Assembly (NCBI GenBank): GCA_964555235.1
Contig: CAZKRU010000078.1
Span: 1 to 18,825 of the forward strand
Length of the DNA: 18,825 nucleotides
Source of the DNA: CAZKRU01 sp964555235
GTDB taxonomy: Bacteria > Verrucomicrobiota > Verrucomicrobiia > Methylacidiphilales > CAMAQI01
Direction of reading: 5' to 3'
Numbering within the stretch: position 1 is the stretch's first letter; every line of letters begins with the position of its first letter. The notes below the pieces were generated by a model. That model was given only the letters and a program-made list of their open reading frames with translations, had not been told where the DNA came from and searched no databases. Positions 1 to 7,223 of the stretch are shown here, piece by piece. The position numbers were made by a program, and so were the translations under genes.

Positions 1-365
1 CATCTCTTCCTCAAGCATTTTTCACGCCACTTCACCACTTTTGCAGAGGTCTCACTTTAATTATTTGCAGTAAATCAAGTTTTTAAAATTAAGACGCCAA
101 AACGTTACAATCTTTGAGATCTCTTCGCCTGGCTCAATCGCCCAAAGTCACGCGCTGTGCATTTTTCTTTCAAGCGCGCTCTTTCTACCTCTATCAGGCC
201 CTTGAAGTACAGTCGCTTTCCTAGCCCATATTTCACTTTTACTTACACTTTTTTGACTTCCAGGTGTTCCACCGCAAGTCTTCTCCCGATAAAAATTCAA
301 TCCTTGCCTCCACACAAAACCGTCTTGAAAGAAACCCTATTCCTTGCAAGAGTCTACGCTTCGTT
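1..365. other. purC leader, no gene seen
   Basis: No convincing gene is visible in these 365 bases. The open frames here are short or are extensions of purC, and none encodes a recognisable protein. The first 130 bases are AT-rich and contain the promoter candidate listed separately. Bases 160-330 of the top strand are rich in C and T. If transcription starts near 118, purC has an untranslated leader of about 250 bases. I could not recognise a riboswitch, in particular no purine-type core. Confidence 0.6.
83..111 (+). promoter_or_regulatory. candidate sigma-70-like promoter upstream of purC
   Basis: A TACAAT hexamer at 106-111 matches the -10 consensus in five of six positions. It lies 17 bases downstream of TTAAAA at 83-88, which matches TTGACA in four of six. 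The stretch is AT-rich and is the best-placed pair ahead of the purC and acyl-ligase genes. This is pattern matching only. Confidence 0.35.
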
Positions 366-1223
366 ATGAATCTGCCTCAACCTGATCTTCCCGGACTCCG
401 ATCCCTCCGCAGTGGAAAAGTCCGCGATCTCTACACGTGGAATGACGAACTTTGGATCATTGCCTCCGATCGCCTCTCCGCCTTCGACGTCATCCTTCCG
501 GATCCGATTCCCGGAAAAGGCATTCTCCTGACGCAACTTTCCCGGCTCTGGTTTGACCGGACACGTCACCTCTGCCCCAATCATATTCTTCACTACGACC
601 TTCCCGAAGGGGTTCATTTTCCTGCTTGGGAGGGACGCTTGGTCCGCGCCAAAAAAACCGAAGTCATTCCAGTCGAATGCGTCGCCCGCGGTTATCTCTC
701 CGGTTCCGGTTGGAAGGAATATCGTCAATTTGGCACTTGCGGAGGGTTCCCGCTTCCGAAAGGACTTCAGGAGTCGAGCGAACTTCCGGAACCACTCTTC
801 ACCCCGACCACCAAGGCGGAAGCGGGACATGATGAAGCCCTCACTCCCGAACAGGCCCTTTCCATTCTTGGAAAAGAGCCATACCAACAACTCAAGTGCC
901 TGACTCTTTCGATCTACGAATGGGCTCGCGATTTTGCCCGGCAACGAGGCATCATCATCGCCGATACAAAATTCGAGTTTGGACGTCTCAACGGCGAGAT
1001 CATTCTCATCGACGAAATCCTCACTCCTGACAGCTCGCGATTTTGGCCCTTGGACCAATACCGCCCCGGTGGCTCGCAACCAAGTTTTGACAAGCAGTTC
1101 ATTCGCGATTATCTGGAAACCCTCGACTGGAACAAACAACCTCCCGGCCCTCAAATCCCGACGGATATCATTCAAAAAACCTTGTCCAAATATCAAGAAG
1201 CCTTGGATCGTTTGAGGTCGTAA
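366..1223 (+). CDS. purC: phosphoribosylaminoimidazole-succinocarboxamide synthase (SAICAR synthetase)
   Basis: Cytoplasmic enzyme of de novo purine synthesis. It joins CAIR and aspartate with ATP to give SAICAR. The 285-residue protein has the conserved SGKVRDLY start (residues 16-23), SDRLSAFD (34-41), the first family signature around PVECVARGYLSGSG (102-115) and the second signature IIADTKFEFG (197-206). It ends with the usual WPLDQY and GGSQPSFDKQ segment. The frame stays open upstream to about 264, but the extra 34 residues do not resemble the family, so the ATG at 366 is chosen. There is only a weak purine-rich stretch (AAGAG near 350) ahead of it. The stop lies three bases before the next gene, so the two are probably co-transcribed, although no metabolic link between them is obvious. 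Length and motifs are normal and the identification is secure. Confidence 0.96.
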   Translation: MNLPQPDLPGLRSLRSGKVRDLYTWNDELWIIASDRLSAFDVILPDPIPGKGILLTQLSRLWFDRTRHLCPNHILHYDLPEGVHFPAWEGRLVRAKKTEVIPVECVARGYLSGSGWKEYRQFGTCGGFPLPKGLQESSELPEPLFTPTTKAEAGHDEALTPEQALSILGKEPYQQLKCLTLSIYEWARDFARQRGIIIADTKFEFGRLNGEIILIDEILTPDSSRFWPLDQYRPGGSQPSFDKQFIRDYLETLDWNKQPPGPQIPTDIIQKTLSKYQEALDRLRS

Positions 1224-1226
1224 AAA

Positions 1227-3371
1227 ATGCCTCTCGAATTCTCCCCGCACCGCCATCACGGGATTAAAGCCTTTTGGGAATCGCTCCGCTATGGAAACGC
1301 TCCGCGAGTGGAAATTCCCTCCGGTGCCGCACTTCTGATTACGAACGGCCTGAGAGAATCCGATGCCTTTCATCTGGAACTGGCACTCGGCCGAAAAATC
1401 GTTTTCCTCGCAAAATCGCCAACCCCCCATCAATGGAAGGGATTGGAATTTCTCACAAATCCCCACCAAGCCAAAGAATTCGCACTCGCTCACCTTCAAA
1501 GGGGAGAAACCGTTTGTCTCCCCGCAGGAGGAATCATTGGAGCTCAAGATCATGCCCTTCATCCGGATCTCGAATGGATCCTCTCGCGAGTTACCACTCC
1601 GATCATTCCGCTCTGGGTCGATTCAAAATGGGATGAAATCTTCCATCCCGTTTGCCCTTCATTTCTTCCTTTCGTTCGTTGGTGGCGACGGCGGCGTATC
1701 CGCACAGGCATTCCACTCACAGGAACAGAAACCTCCGTTGAATCCCTTCGTCACGCCCTCTATCAGTTGAGCGAACAAGCCCTCCGTTCCCGAGAAGAGC
1801 TTCAGGAACATCTCGGGAGCGCCCTGATCCATGGCCTCAAAACTCACGCCACTCACCCGGTCCTCATTGATGGATTTCTTGAAAACAAAACCCTGAATGG
1901 ATACCGTCTCCTCGCTGCGGGACTTCTGCTGGCCGACTGGCTCCGAAAATCCGTTCCGGATCGCCGCATCGCCTTGGTTCTTCCTACCGGGACTGCCGCC
2001 AATGTCGCGAATTTAGCCTGTATCCTTGCCCACAAAATTCCGGTGAATCTCAATTTCACGGCAGGCCGACTCTCCAATGAAATTGCCCTTCAAAAGGCCG
2101 GCATTCGCGTGGCTCTTACCATTCCCGAAATGGTCAGCAAACTCGACGATTTTCCATGGCCCGCCACTCGCTTGGATTTGAAGGAGCTTCTCAAAACCTT
2201 CACTCCCATCCACCGGCTCTCTGCTTATCTTCGCGCGCGATTTCTTCCGTCAAGAATCCTCAAAAAGCAACTGCGACTCCCCGAGACCGGCGATCAAACC
2301 GAATGCGCACTCCTCTTCACCAGCGGCAGCTCCGGAACTCCCAAAGCCGTTGTTCTTTCTCATCGAAACATCCTCGCCAATATCGCACAAGTTCAATCGG
2401 TTCTCGGAGATCTCAAGATTTTATCCATGCTCGGATCTCTCCCCGTCTTTCACAGCTTTGGCTTTACCGTCACCCTCTGGTGGCCGATGCTTCGGGGGCC
2501 ACGAGTCATTACCTATCCTTCCCCCTTGGAAACTCACGCGCTCCTCGACTTGATTCAACAGCATAAAATCGAGCTCGTTCTCAGCACTCCGACTTTTCTT
2601 CGCTCCTTTTTGAAACGTGGAAAATTTGCACAGCTTCAATCAGTCCGAATGGTTGTCACTGGTGCGGAACGTCTCCCTCCGGAACTCCTTCAGGAATTCG
2701 AGAGTAAATTTGCAGTTCCCGTTTGTGAAGGCTACGGAATGACCGAAGCCTCCCCGGTCGTCTCGGTCAACTTAACCCGATTTTTTGCACATCAAGAGGG
2801 CGCTTGGGCGAATGGGGTCGTCGGAGGGGTCGGCCCACTTATTCCCGGAATGTCATTTTCCATTCGCGATCCAGAAACCGATGCGCTCCTTCCGTTTTCG
2901 CATACCGGAATGCTCTGGCTTCAGGGAAGCAATCTCTTTCCCGGATACCTCCACGATCCCGAGCGAACGGCAGCAGTCCTCAAAGACTACGGCTATCGGA
3001 CCGGAGACCTCGCACGTCTGGATGAAAAAGGATATCTCCACATCGAAGGCCGTCTCAGCCGGTTTTCAAAAATTGGCGGAGAAATGATCCCTCACGGCAC
3101 CTTGGAACAAGCGATCACTCAGGCACTTCAACTCAACGAAGAGCAGGCGGCGGGAATTGCGATTTGCGGAATTCGAGATGAATCCAAAGGAGAAGCCCTC
3201 GTCCTCGTCACTAGCTTCCCCATTGAAATTGATCCACTCCGCAAGTCCCTCCTTGCTCAAGGACTCCCCGCGTTGTGGATTCCAAAAATTATCAGACGTG
3301 TCGAAGCCATCCCAACCCTCGCCTCCGGAAAACTCGATCTCCAAAAACTTCAAGCCTTGGCAAACGGTTAA
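1227..3371 (+). CDS. AMP-dependent acyl-CoA/acyl-ACP synthetase with degenerate acyltransferase N-terminus
   Basis: This 714-residue protein is an ANL-superfamily ligase that activates a fatty acid as acyl-adenylate. Visible motifs are the P-loop TSGSSGTPK (365-373), GYGMTEASP (502-510), the hinge-region YRTGDLARLD (590-599), and the C-terminal catalytic lysine in ASGK (K702). The arrangement resembles Aas-type proteins, where a PlsC acyltransferase precedes the ligase. Residues 1-200 keep that pattern (LLITN, LPAGG, TPIIPLWVD), but the HxxxxD catalytic box appears as GLRESD (41-46), with glycine in place of histidine. The usual EGTRS-like box reads PAGGIIG (99-105). The N-terminal half is therefore probably inactive as an acyltransferase and may only bind a partner or substrate. 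A likely role is fatty-acid salvage or lipid remodelling at the inner membrane, with the substrate unknown. The ATG follows the purC stop by three bases, with no clear Shine-Dalgarno. A stand-alone long-chain acyl-CoA ligase is the alternative reading. Confidence 0.85.
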   Translation: MPLEFSPHRHHGIKAFWESLRYGNAPRVEIPSGAALLITNGLRESDAFHLELALGRKIVFLAKSPTPHQWKGLEFLTNPHQAKEFALAHLQRGETVCLPAGGIIGAQDHALHPDLEWILSRVTTPIIPLWVDSKWDEIFHPVCPSFLPFVRWWRRRRIRTGIPLTGTETSVESLRHALYQLSEQALRSREELQEHLGSALIHGLKTHATHPVLIDGFLENKTLNGYRLLAAGLLLADWLRKSVPDRRIALVLPTGTAANVANLACILAHKIPVNLNFTAGRLSNEIALQKAGIRVALTIPEMVSKLDDFPWPATRLDLKELLKTFTPIHRLSAYLRARFLPSRILKKQLRLPETGDQTECALLFTSGSSGTPKAVVLSHRNILANIAQVQSVLGDLKILSMLGSLPVFHSFGFTVTLWWPMLRGPRVITYPSPLETHALLDLIQQHKIELVLSTPTFLRSFLKRGKFAQLQSVRMVVTGAERLPPELLQEFESKFAVPVCEGYGMTEASPVVSVNLTRFFAHQEGAWANGVVGGVGPLIPGMSFSIRDPETDALLPFSHTGMLWLQGSNLFPGYLHDPERTAAVLKDYGYRTGDLARLDEKGYLHIEGRLSRFSKIGGEMIPHGTLEQAITQALQLNEEQAAGIAICGIRDESKGEALVLVTSFPIEIDPLRKSLLAQGLPALWIPKIIRRVEAIPTLASGKLDLQKLQALANG

Positions 3372-3388
3372 GCTCCGATTAGGATATT

Positions 3389-3417
3389 TCTCTCGCCAAG
3401 TTCGCCAAGACGCCAAG
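3389..3417 (+). repeat. left 29-bp inverted repeat of the GxxExxY unit
   Basis: Begins TCTCTCGCCAAG and ends GACGCCAAG on the plus strand. It differs from the reverse complement of 3938-3966 only at repeat positions 9 and 22. It lies 18 bases downstream of the acyl-ligase stop and 31 bases past the end of the minus-strand GxxExxY gene. Confidence 0.8.
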
Positions 3418-3448
3418 TTCTTATTTTTCAAATCCAGAACAACCGCCG

Positions 3449-3826
3449 TCACAGCCCATTCACAATTCGAATCACTTGTCCCTTAAACATTTCTCCTCCG
3501 AAGTTAATTAAGAAACCGAGCTTTATTTTCGTTAAACGCAAATAGGTCAATGTCTGTTTTTTATGAGTATCCGTAAGCAGCGAAATCGACTTGAGCTCTA
3601 CTATCACGCTCCGATTAACCATTAAATCAACCCGGAAACCCTCGTCGTAACGCTCGCCTTGGTATTCGATCGGCACTCCTACCTGACGTTCCACACCAAA
3701 TCCCCTCGATCTCAACTGCTTCGCTAACACCGCCTCGTAGACCGATTCCAACAAACCACTCCCAAGATTTCGATGAATCTGAAACGAACAATCGATTATT
3801 TCTTTACCAATCTCATCTTCGCTCGT
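3449..3826 (-). CDS. GxxExxY family protein (PD-(D/E)XK-like), atypical or lost start codon
   Basis: The protein belongs to the GxxExxY family of small proteins, thought to have a PD-(D/E)XK nuclease-like fold and with no settled role. Reading the frame back to 3826 gives 125 residues, including EIGKEIIDC, IHRNLG, and the name-giving GLLESVY. Further on, FRVDLMV followed by VIVELKS supplies the D...ExK set expected of the nuclease-like core. A start restricted to the TTG at 3754 would cut into the GxxExxY motif, so the longer frame is preferred. There is no ATG, GTG or TTG in the right place. The codon where homologues begin (just before SEDEIGK) reads ACG at 3824-3826, and a stop lies three codons upstream. 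Either translation starts at ACG or the gene has lost its start by a T-to-C change. It is enclosed by 29-base inverted repeats and is more AT-rich than its neighbours. Confidence 0.75.
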   Translation of the reverse strand, partial: TSEDEIGKEIIDCSFQIHRNLGSGLLESVYEAVLAKQLRSRGFGVERQVGVPIEYQGERYDEGFRVDLMVNRSVIVELKSISLLTDTHKKQTLTYLRLTKIKLGFLINFGGEMFKGQVIRIVNGL

Positions 3827-3937
3827 GTTAAATTAAACCCCAGCACTGAGGAAAAGTTTCAAAAAACATTTTTCCCATTTTTAAAATCAGAACCGAACTA
3901 AGTTCAGGAAATATATTTTGCTTGGCTTGTAAACAAA

Positions 3938-3966
3938 CTTGGCGCCTTGGCGAACTTCGCGAGAGA
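3938..3966 (-). repeat. right 29-bp inverted repeat of the GxxExxY unit
   Basis: Reads CTTGGCGCCTTGGCG onwards on the plus strand and ends GCGAGAGA. Its reverse complement matches the left copy at 27 of 29 positions. It ends 18 bases before the stop of the minus-strand secreted-protein gene, so the unit lies in that gene's 3' flank. Confidence 0.8.
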
Positions 3967-3984
3967 TCATTCTTATTTCTGCCT

Positions 3985-4434
3985 TTACTGCATCCCCACC
4001 AACTGGTTTCGATTCAGGTCCGCGGTGCGGCCGGCCAACTGGGGATTGGTCTGGTGGTGAAGGATTTTGTTCTCCGTCTCATGGGCAAAGAGAGTCACCC
4101 ATTCTTGAGAGGTCGTTCCTTTGACCCAACGTGGCCGAGGTGACTTCGCATCCATCGCCCAATAGCGGCCTTTTCCGTCTCGATAAACTACGATCGCATG
4201 ACGGCCGGTGCGCCGATCTTCGCCGGTCCACTCGTAGATGATCAAGTGTGCCTCGCCACCCGCCAAATCCAGCCGTTCATAGAGATCCCTCGCAAATCCA
4301 AGACAGGTAAACCAACCCCCTTTTCCCTGCATATTGGCGTTCAACGAAATCTCCCACGCATCATCACGCGCCGAAACTTTCGTGAGCCCCGCCAGAACCA
4401 ACAGCATCAAGATTGCATAGAGTGTTCGTTTCAT
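3985..4434 (-). CDS. secreted protein with candidate Cys/His/Asp papain-like triad
   Basis: I do not recognise a named family. The 149-residue product starts with a typical signal peptide (MKRTLYAILMLLVLAGL, cleavage probably near residues 21-22), so it should be exported. The start at 4434 is chosen because AAGGAGG (4440-4446) sits five bases upstream. An upstream ATG at 4458 would add eight residues and has no such site. The mature part has WFTCLGFARDLYERL (C44), GRHAIVVYRDG (H79) and YWAMDAK (D95). Cys, His, Asp in this order and context recalls transglutaminase-like or NlpC/P60-type folds, where the Cys sits at a helix start and the His on a strand. That link is inference from motif order. 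An acyl-enzyme role in the periplasm or on the cell wall is possible. It is monocistronic on the minus strand, divergent from the regulator at 4634. Confidence 0.7.
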   Translation of the reverse strand: MKRTLYAILMLLVLAGLTKVSARDDAWEISLNANMQGKGGWFTCLGFARDLYERLDLAGGEAHLIIYEWTGEDRRTGRHAIVVYRDGKGRYWAMDAKSPRPRWVKGTTSQEWVTLFAHETENKILHHQTNPQLAGRTADLNRNQLVGMQ

Positions 4435-4570
4435 CGTTACCTCCTTGAACGAATCCATAGCTAGTCGAATGCCAAGATTTACAACTATCCTGCAACCAGC
4501 TAACTATCAACGAGATAGATCATATTGAGGATTTTTATTTTGAATCCCGATTGCTTCCTTTTTTAATAAG

Positions 4571-4587
4571 TGATAAGAATCTTATCA
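4571..4587. promoter_or_regulatory. perfect palindrome, candidate operator
   Basis: TGATAAG and CTTATCA form a perfect 7-base inverted repeat with a three-base AAT spacer, in the AT-rich divergent region between the secreted-protein gene and the response regulator. It lacks the GC stem and T-run of a terminator. The spacing suits a dimeric transcription factor and it lies 46 bases ahead of the regulator's start. It resembles a Fur box in base composition but has a three-base rather than one-base centre. The binding protein is unknown, and autoregulation by a divergent or local factor is a guess. Confidence 0.4.
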
Positions 4588-4633
4588 TTCGTGGAAAATA
4601 TTTTATTCATCCGCTTCTGAAACAGGCACTTTC

Positions 4634-6109
4634 ATGAACTCTCCCCGTATTCTGGTGATCGAAGACGACCCGCTCGAGGCTGAACTGTTTCGCACGCTTC
4701 TCAGGTCAAAGCGTTACGAAGTGATATGTGCCGAGGATGGAACCACCGGGCTTCAGAAAGGATTAACGGAAGAACTCCAACTCGTCATTGCTGATTTTCA
4801 CCTTCCTGGACGAAATGGGATGGAAATTATTCGAGAGCTTCACCGGGCGCGTCCGAAAATTCCAATCATCTTAATGACCGCCGACGGAACGGTCGAAACC
4901 GCCATCGAAGCGACCAAAAGCGGCGCCTATGATTATCTTCTCAAGCCGTTTGATCCTCCTCGATTTCTGACCCTTGTCGCCAAAGCCCTTAAAGCTTCGG
5001 AATTAATGCAGGACCCGATCGTCATCAGCCCCAGTCGCACCGCTCATCCTAAAACGGCGCTGATCGGCCGCAGCCGTCCCATGCAGGAAATTTACAAGGA
5101 GATTGGCCGCGTTTCAGCGCTCCCGGTCACCGTCCTGATTCGGGGTGAAACCGGCACCGGGAAAGAATTGATTGCACGCGCGATTTTTCAACACAGCGAT
5201 CGGAATGAAAAACCGTTTATCGCCGTTAATTGTGCCGCCATTCCTGAAACGCTTCTTGAAAGCGAACTCTTCGGAACCGAAAAAGGGGCTTACACGGGCG
5301 CCCACACCAAACGCATCGGCCGTTTTGAGCAGGCGGATCAAGGAACTCTTTTTCTCGATGAGATTGGGGAAACCAGTCCGAACACCCAGTCCAAACTCCT
5401 CCGCGTCCTGCAAGAGCGATCGATTCAACGATTGGGAGGAAAGGAATCGATTCCGATTAATGTCCGAATCATTGCCGCAACCAATGTGGATCTGGAGGCA
5501 GCCATCGAGAAAAAGCTTTTCCGAGAAGATCTTTTCTACCGCCTCAATGTCATGGTCATTCGAGTCCCCGCGCTTCGAGAGCGACGTGAAGATATTCCGG
5601 CCATGATTCATTACTTTCTCACCCGCTATGCGGAGGAATTTGGAATCACCTCTCCCTCGATTGATCCCTCCGCCGTTGATTTTCTCTCCAAGCTTCCGTG
5701 GCCCGGCAATGTCCGACAGTTGGAAAATGTGATTCGAAAAGCGCTTCTCGAAGCAAGAAACTTCACCATTCAAGTCGATCACGTCCGACCACTTTCTCAA
5801 GTGGATGCCCCCGTTCCGACGATCTCCTCACCTCCCGAAACACCGACGGAAGGATCCTCGCTTAAAACCCTGATTCAAACCACCCTGGATCAAACCGCTA
5901 CCGAGGTGTTGGGAGACGCCTACGATGCGGCAATACGCCAGGTGGAGCACGAACTTTTCACTCAAATCCTTCAACGCACCGGAGGGAATCAAGCCCGGGC
6001 CGCTCGATGGCTCGGACTCTCTCGACTCACCCTTCGCACCAAACTTCAACAACACCAGCTTCACCCCACCCCTCCGCCAAAACCGGTGAAGTCGACTTTG
6101 AAAAAATGA
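4634..6109 (+). CDS. NtrC-family sigma-54-dependent response regulator
   Basis: A 491-residue transcriptional activator with three domains in the standard order. The receiver (about 5-120) has acidic residues D11 and D12, phospho-acceptor D54, T82 and K104. The AAA+ domain (about 143-375) has Walker A GETGTGKE (171-178), the sigma-54 contact loop GAYTGA (218-223) and Walker B LFLDE (239-243). After a proline-rich linker (about 390-410) comes a Fis-type helix-turn-helix (about 444-475, GGNQARAARWLGLSRLTLR). It is expected to be activated by a sensor kinase and to drive RNA polymerase with sigma-54. No kinase gene is in the window, so it is an orphan here. There is no clear Shine-Dalgarno before the ATG. 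It heads the co-directional run through 10569 and overlaps the acylphosphatase start by four bases, so it may not act only on its own operon. A palindrome at 4571-4587 could mediate its control. Confidence 0.95.
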   Translation: MNSPRILVIEDDPLEAELFRTLLRSKRYEVICAEDGTTGLQKGLTEELQLVIADFHLPGRNGMEIIRELHRARPKIPIILMTADGTVETAIEATKSGAYDYLLKPFDPPRFLTLVAKALKASELMQDPIVISPSRTAHPKTALIGRSRPMQEIYKEIGRVSALPVTVLIRGETGTGKELIARAIFQHSDRNEKPFIAVNCAAIPETLLESELFGTEKGAYTGAHTKRIGRFEQADQGTLFLDEIGETSPNTQSKLLRVLQERSIQRLGGKESIPINVRIIAATNVDLEAAIEKKLFREDLFYRLNVMVIRVPALRERREDIPAMIHYFLTRYAEEFGITSPSIDPSAVDFLSKLPWPGNVRQLENVIRKALLEARNFTIQVDHVRPLSQVDAPVPTISSPPETPTEGSSLKTLIQTTLDQTATEVLGDAYDAAIRQVEHELFTQILQRTGGNQARAARWLGLSRLTLRTKLQQHQLHPTPPPKPVKSTLKK

Positions 6110-6378
6110 AGCGGTTGCATCTCTTTTTTTCAGGTCACGTTCAAGGGGTCGGATTTCGATATACGGCTCAGCAGGTCGCCACAGGATTTGACCTTCTCGG
6201 CACCGTCCAAAACCTTCCCGATGGTCGGGTCGAAATGATTTTAGAAGGGGCGGAGAGTGAAATCACCGAGTACCTCAAGACCCTGGAGGAGACCCACCTT
6301 CACGCCTGTATTCGCGAAAAAGAGATGCGCTGGTCGGAAGCTCAAAATAATCTAAAAGGATTCCGCATTCTCGCCTGA
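6106..6378 (+). CDS. acyP: acylphosphatase
   Basis: A 90-residue cytoplasmic enzyme that hydrolyses the carboxyl-phosphate bond of acyl phosphates. The signature GHVQGVGFRYTA (10-21) holds the phosphate-binding arginine R18, and GTVQNLPDGRVE (32-43) holds the catalytic asparagine N36. The second signature usually begins GW(V/A), and here tryptophan is replaced by threonine, which occurs in some relatives. The frame runs open upstream inside the regulator gene, but the ATG at 6106 matches the family start and forms an ATGA overlap with the regulator stop (6107-6109), implying translational coupling. Length is normal for the family. Why it sits between a regulator and an ABC transporter is not evident. 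Confidence 0.93.
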   Translation: MKRLHLFFSGHVQGVGFRYTAQQVATGFDLLGTVQNLPDGRVEMILEGAESEITEYLKTLEETHLHACIREKEMRWSEAQNNLKGFRILA

Positions 6379-6389
6379 CAAAGAAGTTT

Positions 6390-7223
6390 ATGAATGCGAT
6401 TGAACTAAAAGAGATCCACAAAAAGTTTCGTCTTCCGTGGAAACGGAAGTCGCTCGTGGCAGTGGAATCGTTGGACCTCACCATCAAAAAAGGGGAGATT
6501 TTTGGACTCCTCGGTCCCAATGGTTCCGGCAAAACCACCACGTTCAAAATTCTTCTCGGCTTGATCCAGCCGACCCGAGGCACGGCATCCGTTTTTGATA
6601 AAAGCGCCGGCACCCTGGAAGCCCGGGCCCTGCTCGGATTTCTCCCCGAAAATCCTTACTTTCCCCGCAATCACACCGGGCGGGAAGTGCTTCGCTACTA
6701 TGGCGGAGTTTGCGGACTTCAAGGTTCCGCACTGGAAACCCGTATCAAAACCCTGCTGGATCTTGTCCGTCTTGCCACGGGAAGCGATCGCCCGCTGCAC
6801 ACCTATTCCAAGGGAATGCTGCAACGCCTCGGCCTTGCGCAAGCGTTGCTTCAAGATCCGCCGCTTCTCCTTCTCGATGAACCGACCTCCGGCGTCGATC
6901 CGATTGGCGCGAGGGAAATGAAAGAACTTTTGCTTCGGCTCAAGTCCGAGGGAAAAACCATCCTCTTCTCCTCCCATCTTCTGGATCAGGTCGAGGAAGT
7001 GGCCGATCGCATTGCCATTCTTTACTCTGGAAAAAAAATTCTGGAAGGACACGTCACAGATCTCCTGACCGATACCGGACGGACTCAAATTCTCACCTCG
7101 GGACTCTCTCCCGATCAACTTCCCCGGGCACTTGAGGCAATCCGCTCACTTGGGGCCACCGAAGCGGTTGCTTCTCCGGTTCGCCAGACTCTCGAAAATC
7201 TTTTTATCAAAAACGTCTTATGA
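6390..7223 (+). CDS. ABC transporter ATP-binding protein
   Basis: This 277-residue ATPase is the nucleotide-binding half of an ABC transporter. Motifs are Walker A GPNGSGKTT (42-50), a Q-loop region reading FLPENPYF (84-91) with glutamate where Q is common, the signature YSKGM (139-143), Walker B LLLLDEP (159-165), a D-loop GVD and switch histidine H196 in SSHLL. The PEN form of the Q-loop and the signature are typical of the CcmA/NatA-type group working with ABC-2 permeases, which fits the permease that follows. The gene begins 11 bases after the acylphosphatase and its stop overlaps the permease start by four bases. Export of a substrate or maintenance of an envelope process is likely. The substrate cannot be read from the sequence. 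Confidence 0.94.
   Translation: MNAIELKEIHKKFRLPWKRKSLVAVESLDLTIKKGEIFGLLGPNGSGKTTTFKILLGLIQPTRGTASVFDKSAGTLEARALLGFLPENPYFPRNHTGREVLRYYGGVCGLQGSALETRIKTLLDLVRLATGSDRPLHTYSKGMLQRLGLAQALLQDPPLLLLDEPTSGVDPIGAREMKELLLRLKSEGKTILFSSHLLDQVEEVADRIAILYSGKKILEGHVTDLLTDTGRTQILTSGLSPDQLPRALEAIRSLGATEAVASPVRQTLENLFIKNVL

Larger units (their letters stand above)
3389..3966. mobile_element. inverted-repeat-bounded unit carrying a GxxExxY gene
   Basis: A 578-base segment is bracketed by two 29-base sequences in inverted orientation (3389-3417 and 3938-3966). They match at 27 of 29 positions. Each contains several copies of the word CGCCAAG or its complement. The only gene inside is the minus-strand GxxExxY gene. 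The interior around 3480-3940 is more AT-rich than the flanking genes, which suggests separate ancestry. I see no transposase and no clear target-site duplication, so this may be a non-autonomous element or a repeat pair that tends to accompany this gene family. A third, solo copy lies at 17416-17444. Confidence 0.45.

Noticed and set aside
354..1562. 402-codon open frame on the minus strand over purC and the start of the acyl ligase
   Set aside because: Spans two well-supported genes on the other strand and shows no family features.
3389..3966. Insertion sequence with transposase
   Set aside because: No transposase reading frame and no clear target-site duplication. The only gene inside is GxxExxY.
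4571..4587. Palindrome as a transcription terminator
   Set aside because: The stem is AT-rich, seven bases long and has no T-run. An operator is more plausible.
5114..5800. 228-codon open frame on the minus strand inside the regulator gene
   Set aside because: Antisense to the AAA+ domain, no motif and no plausible translation signal.
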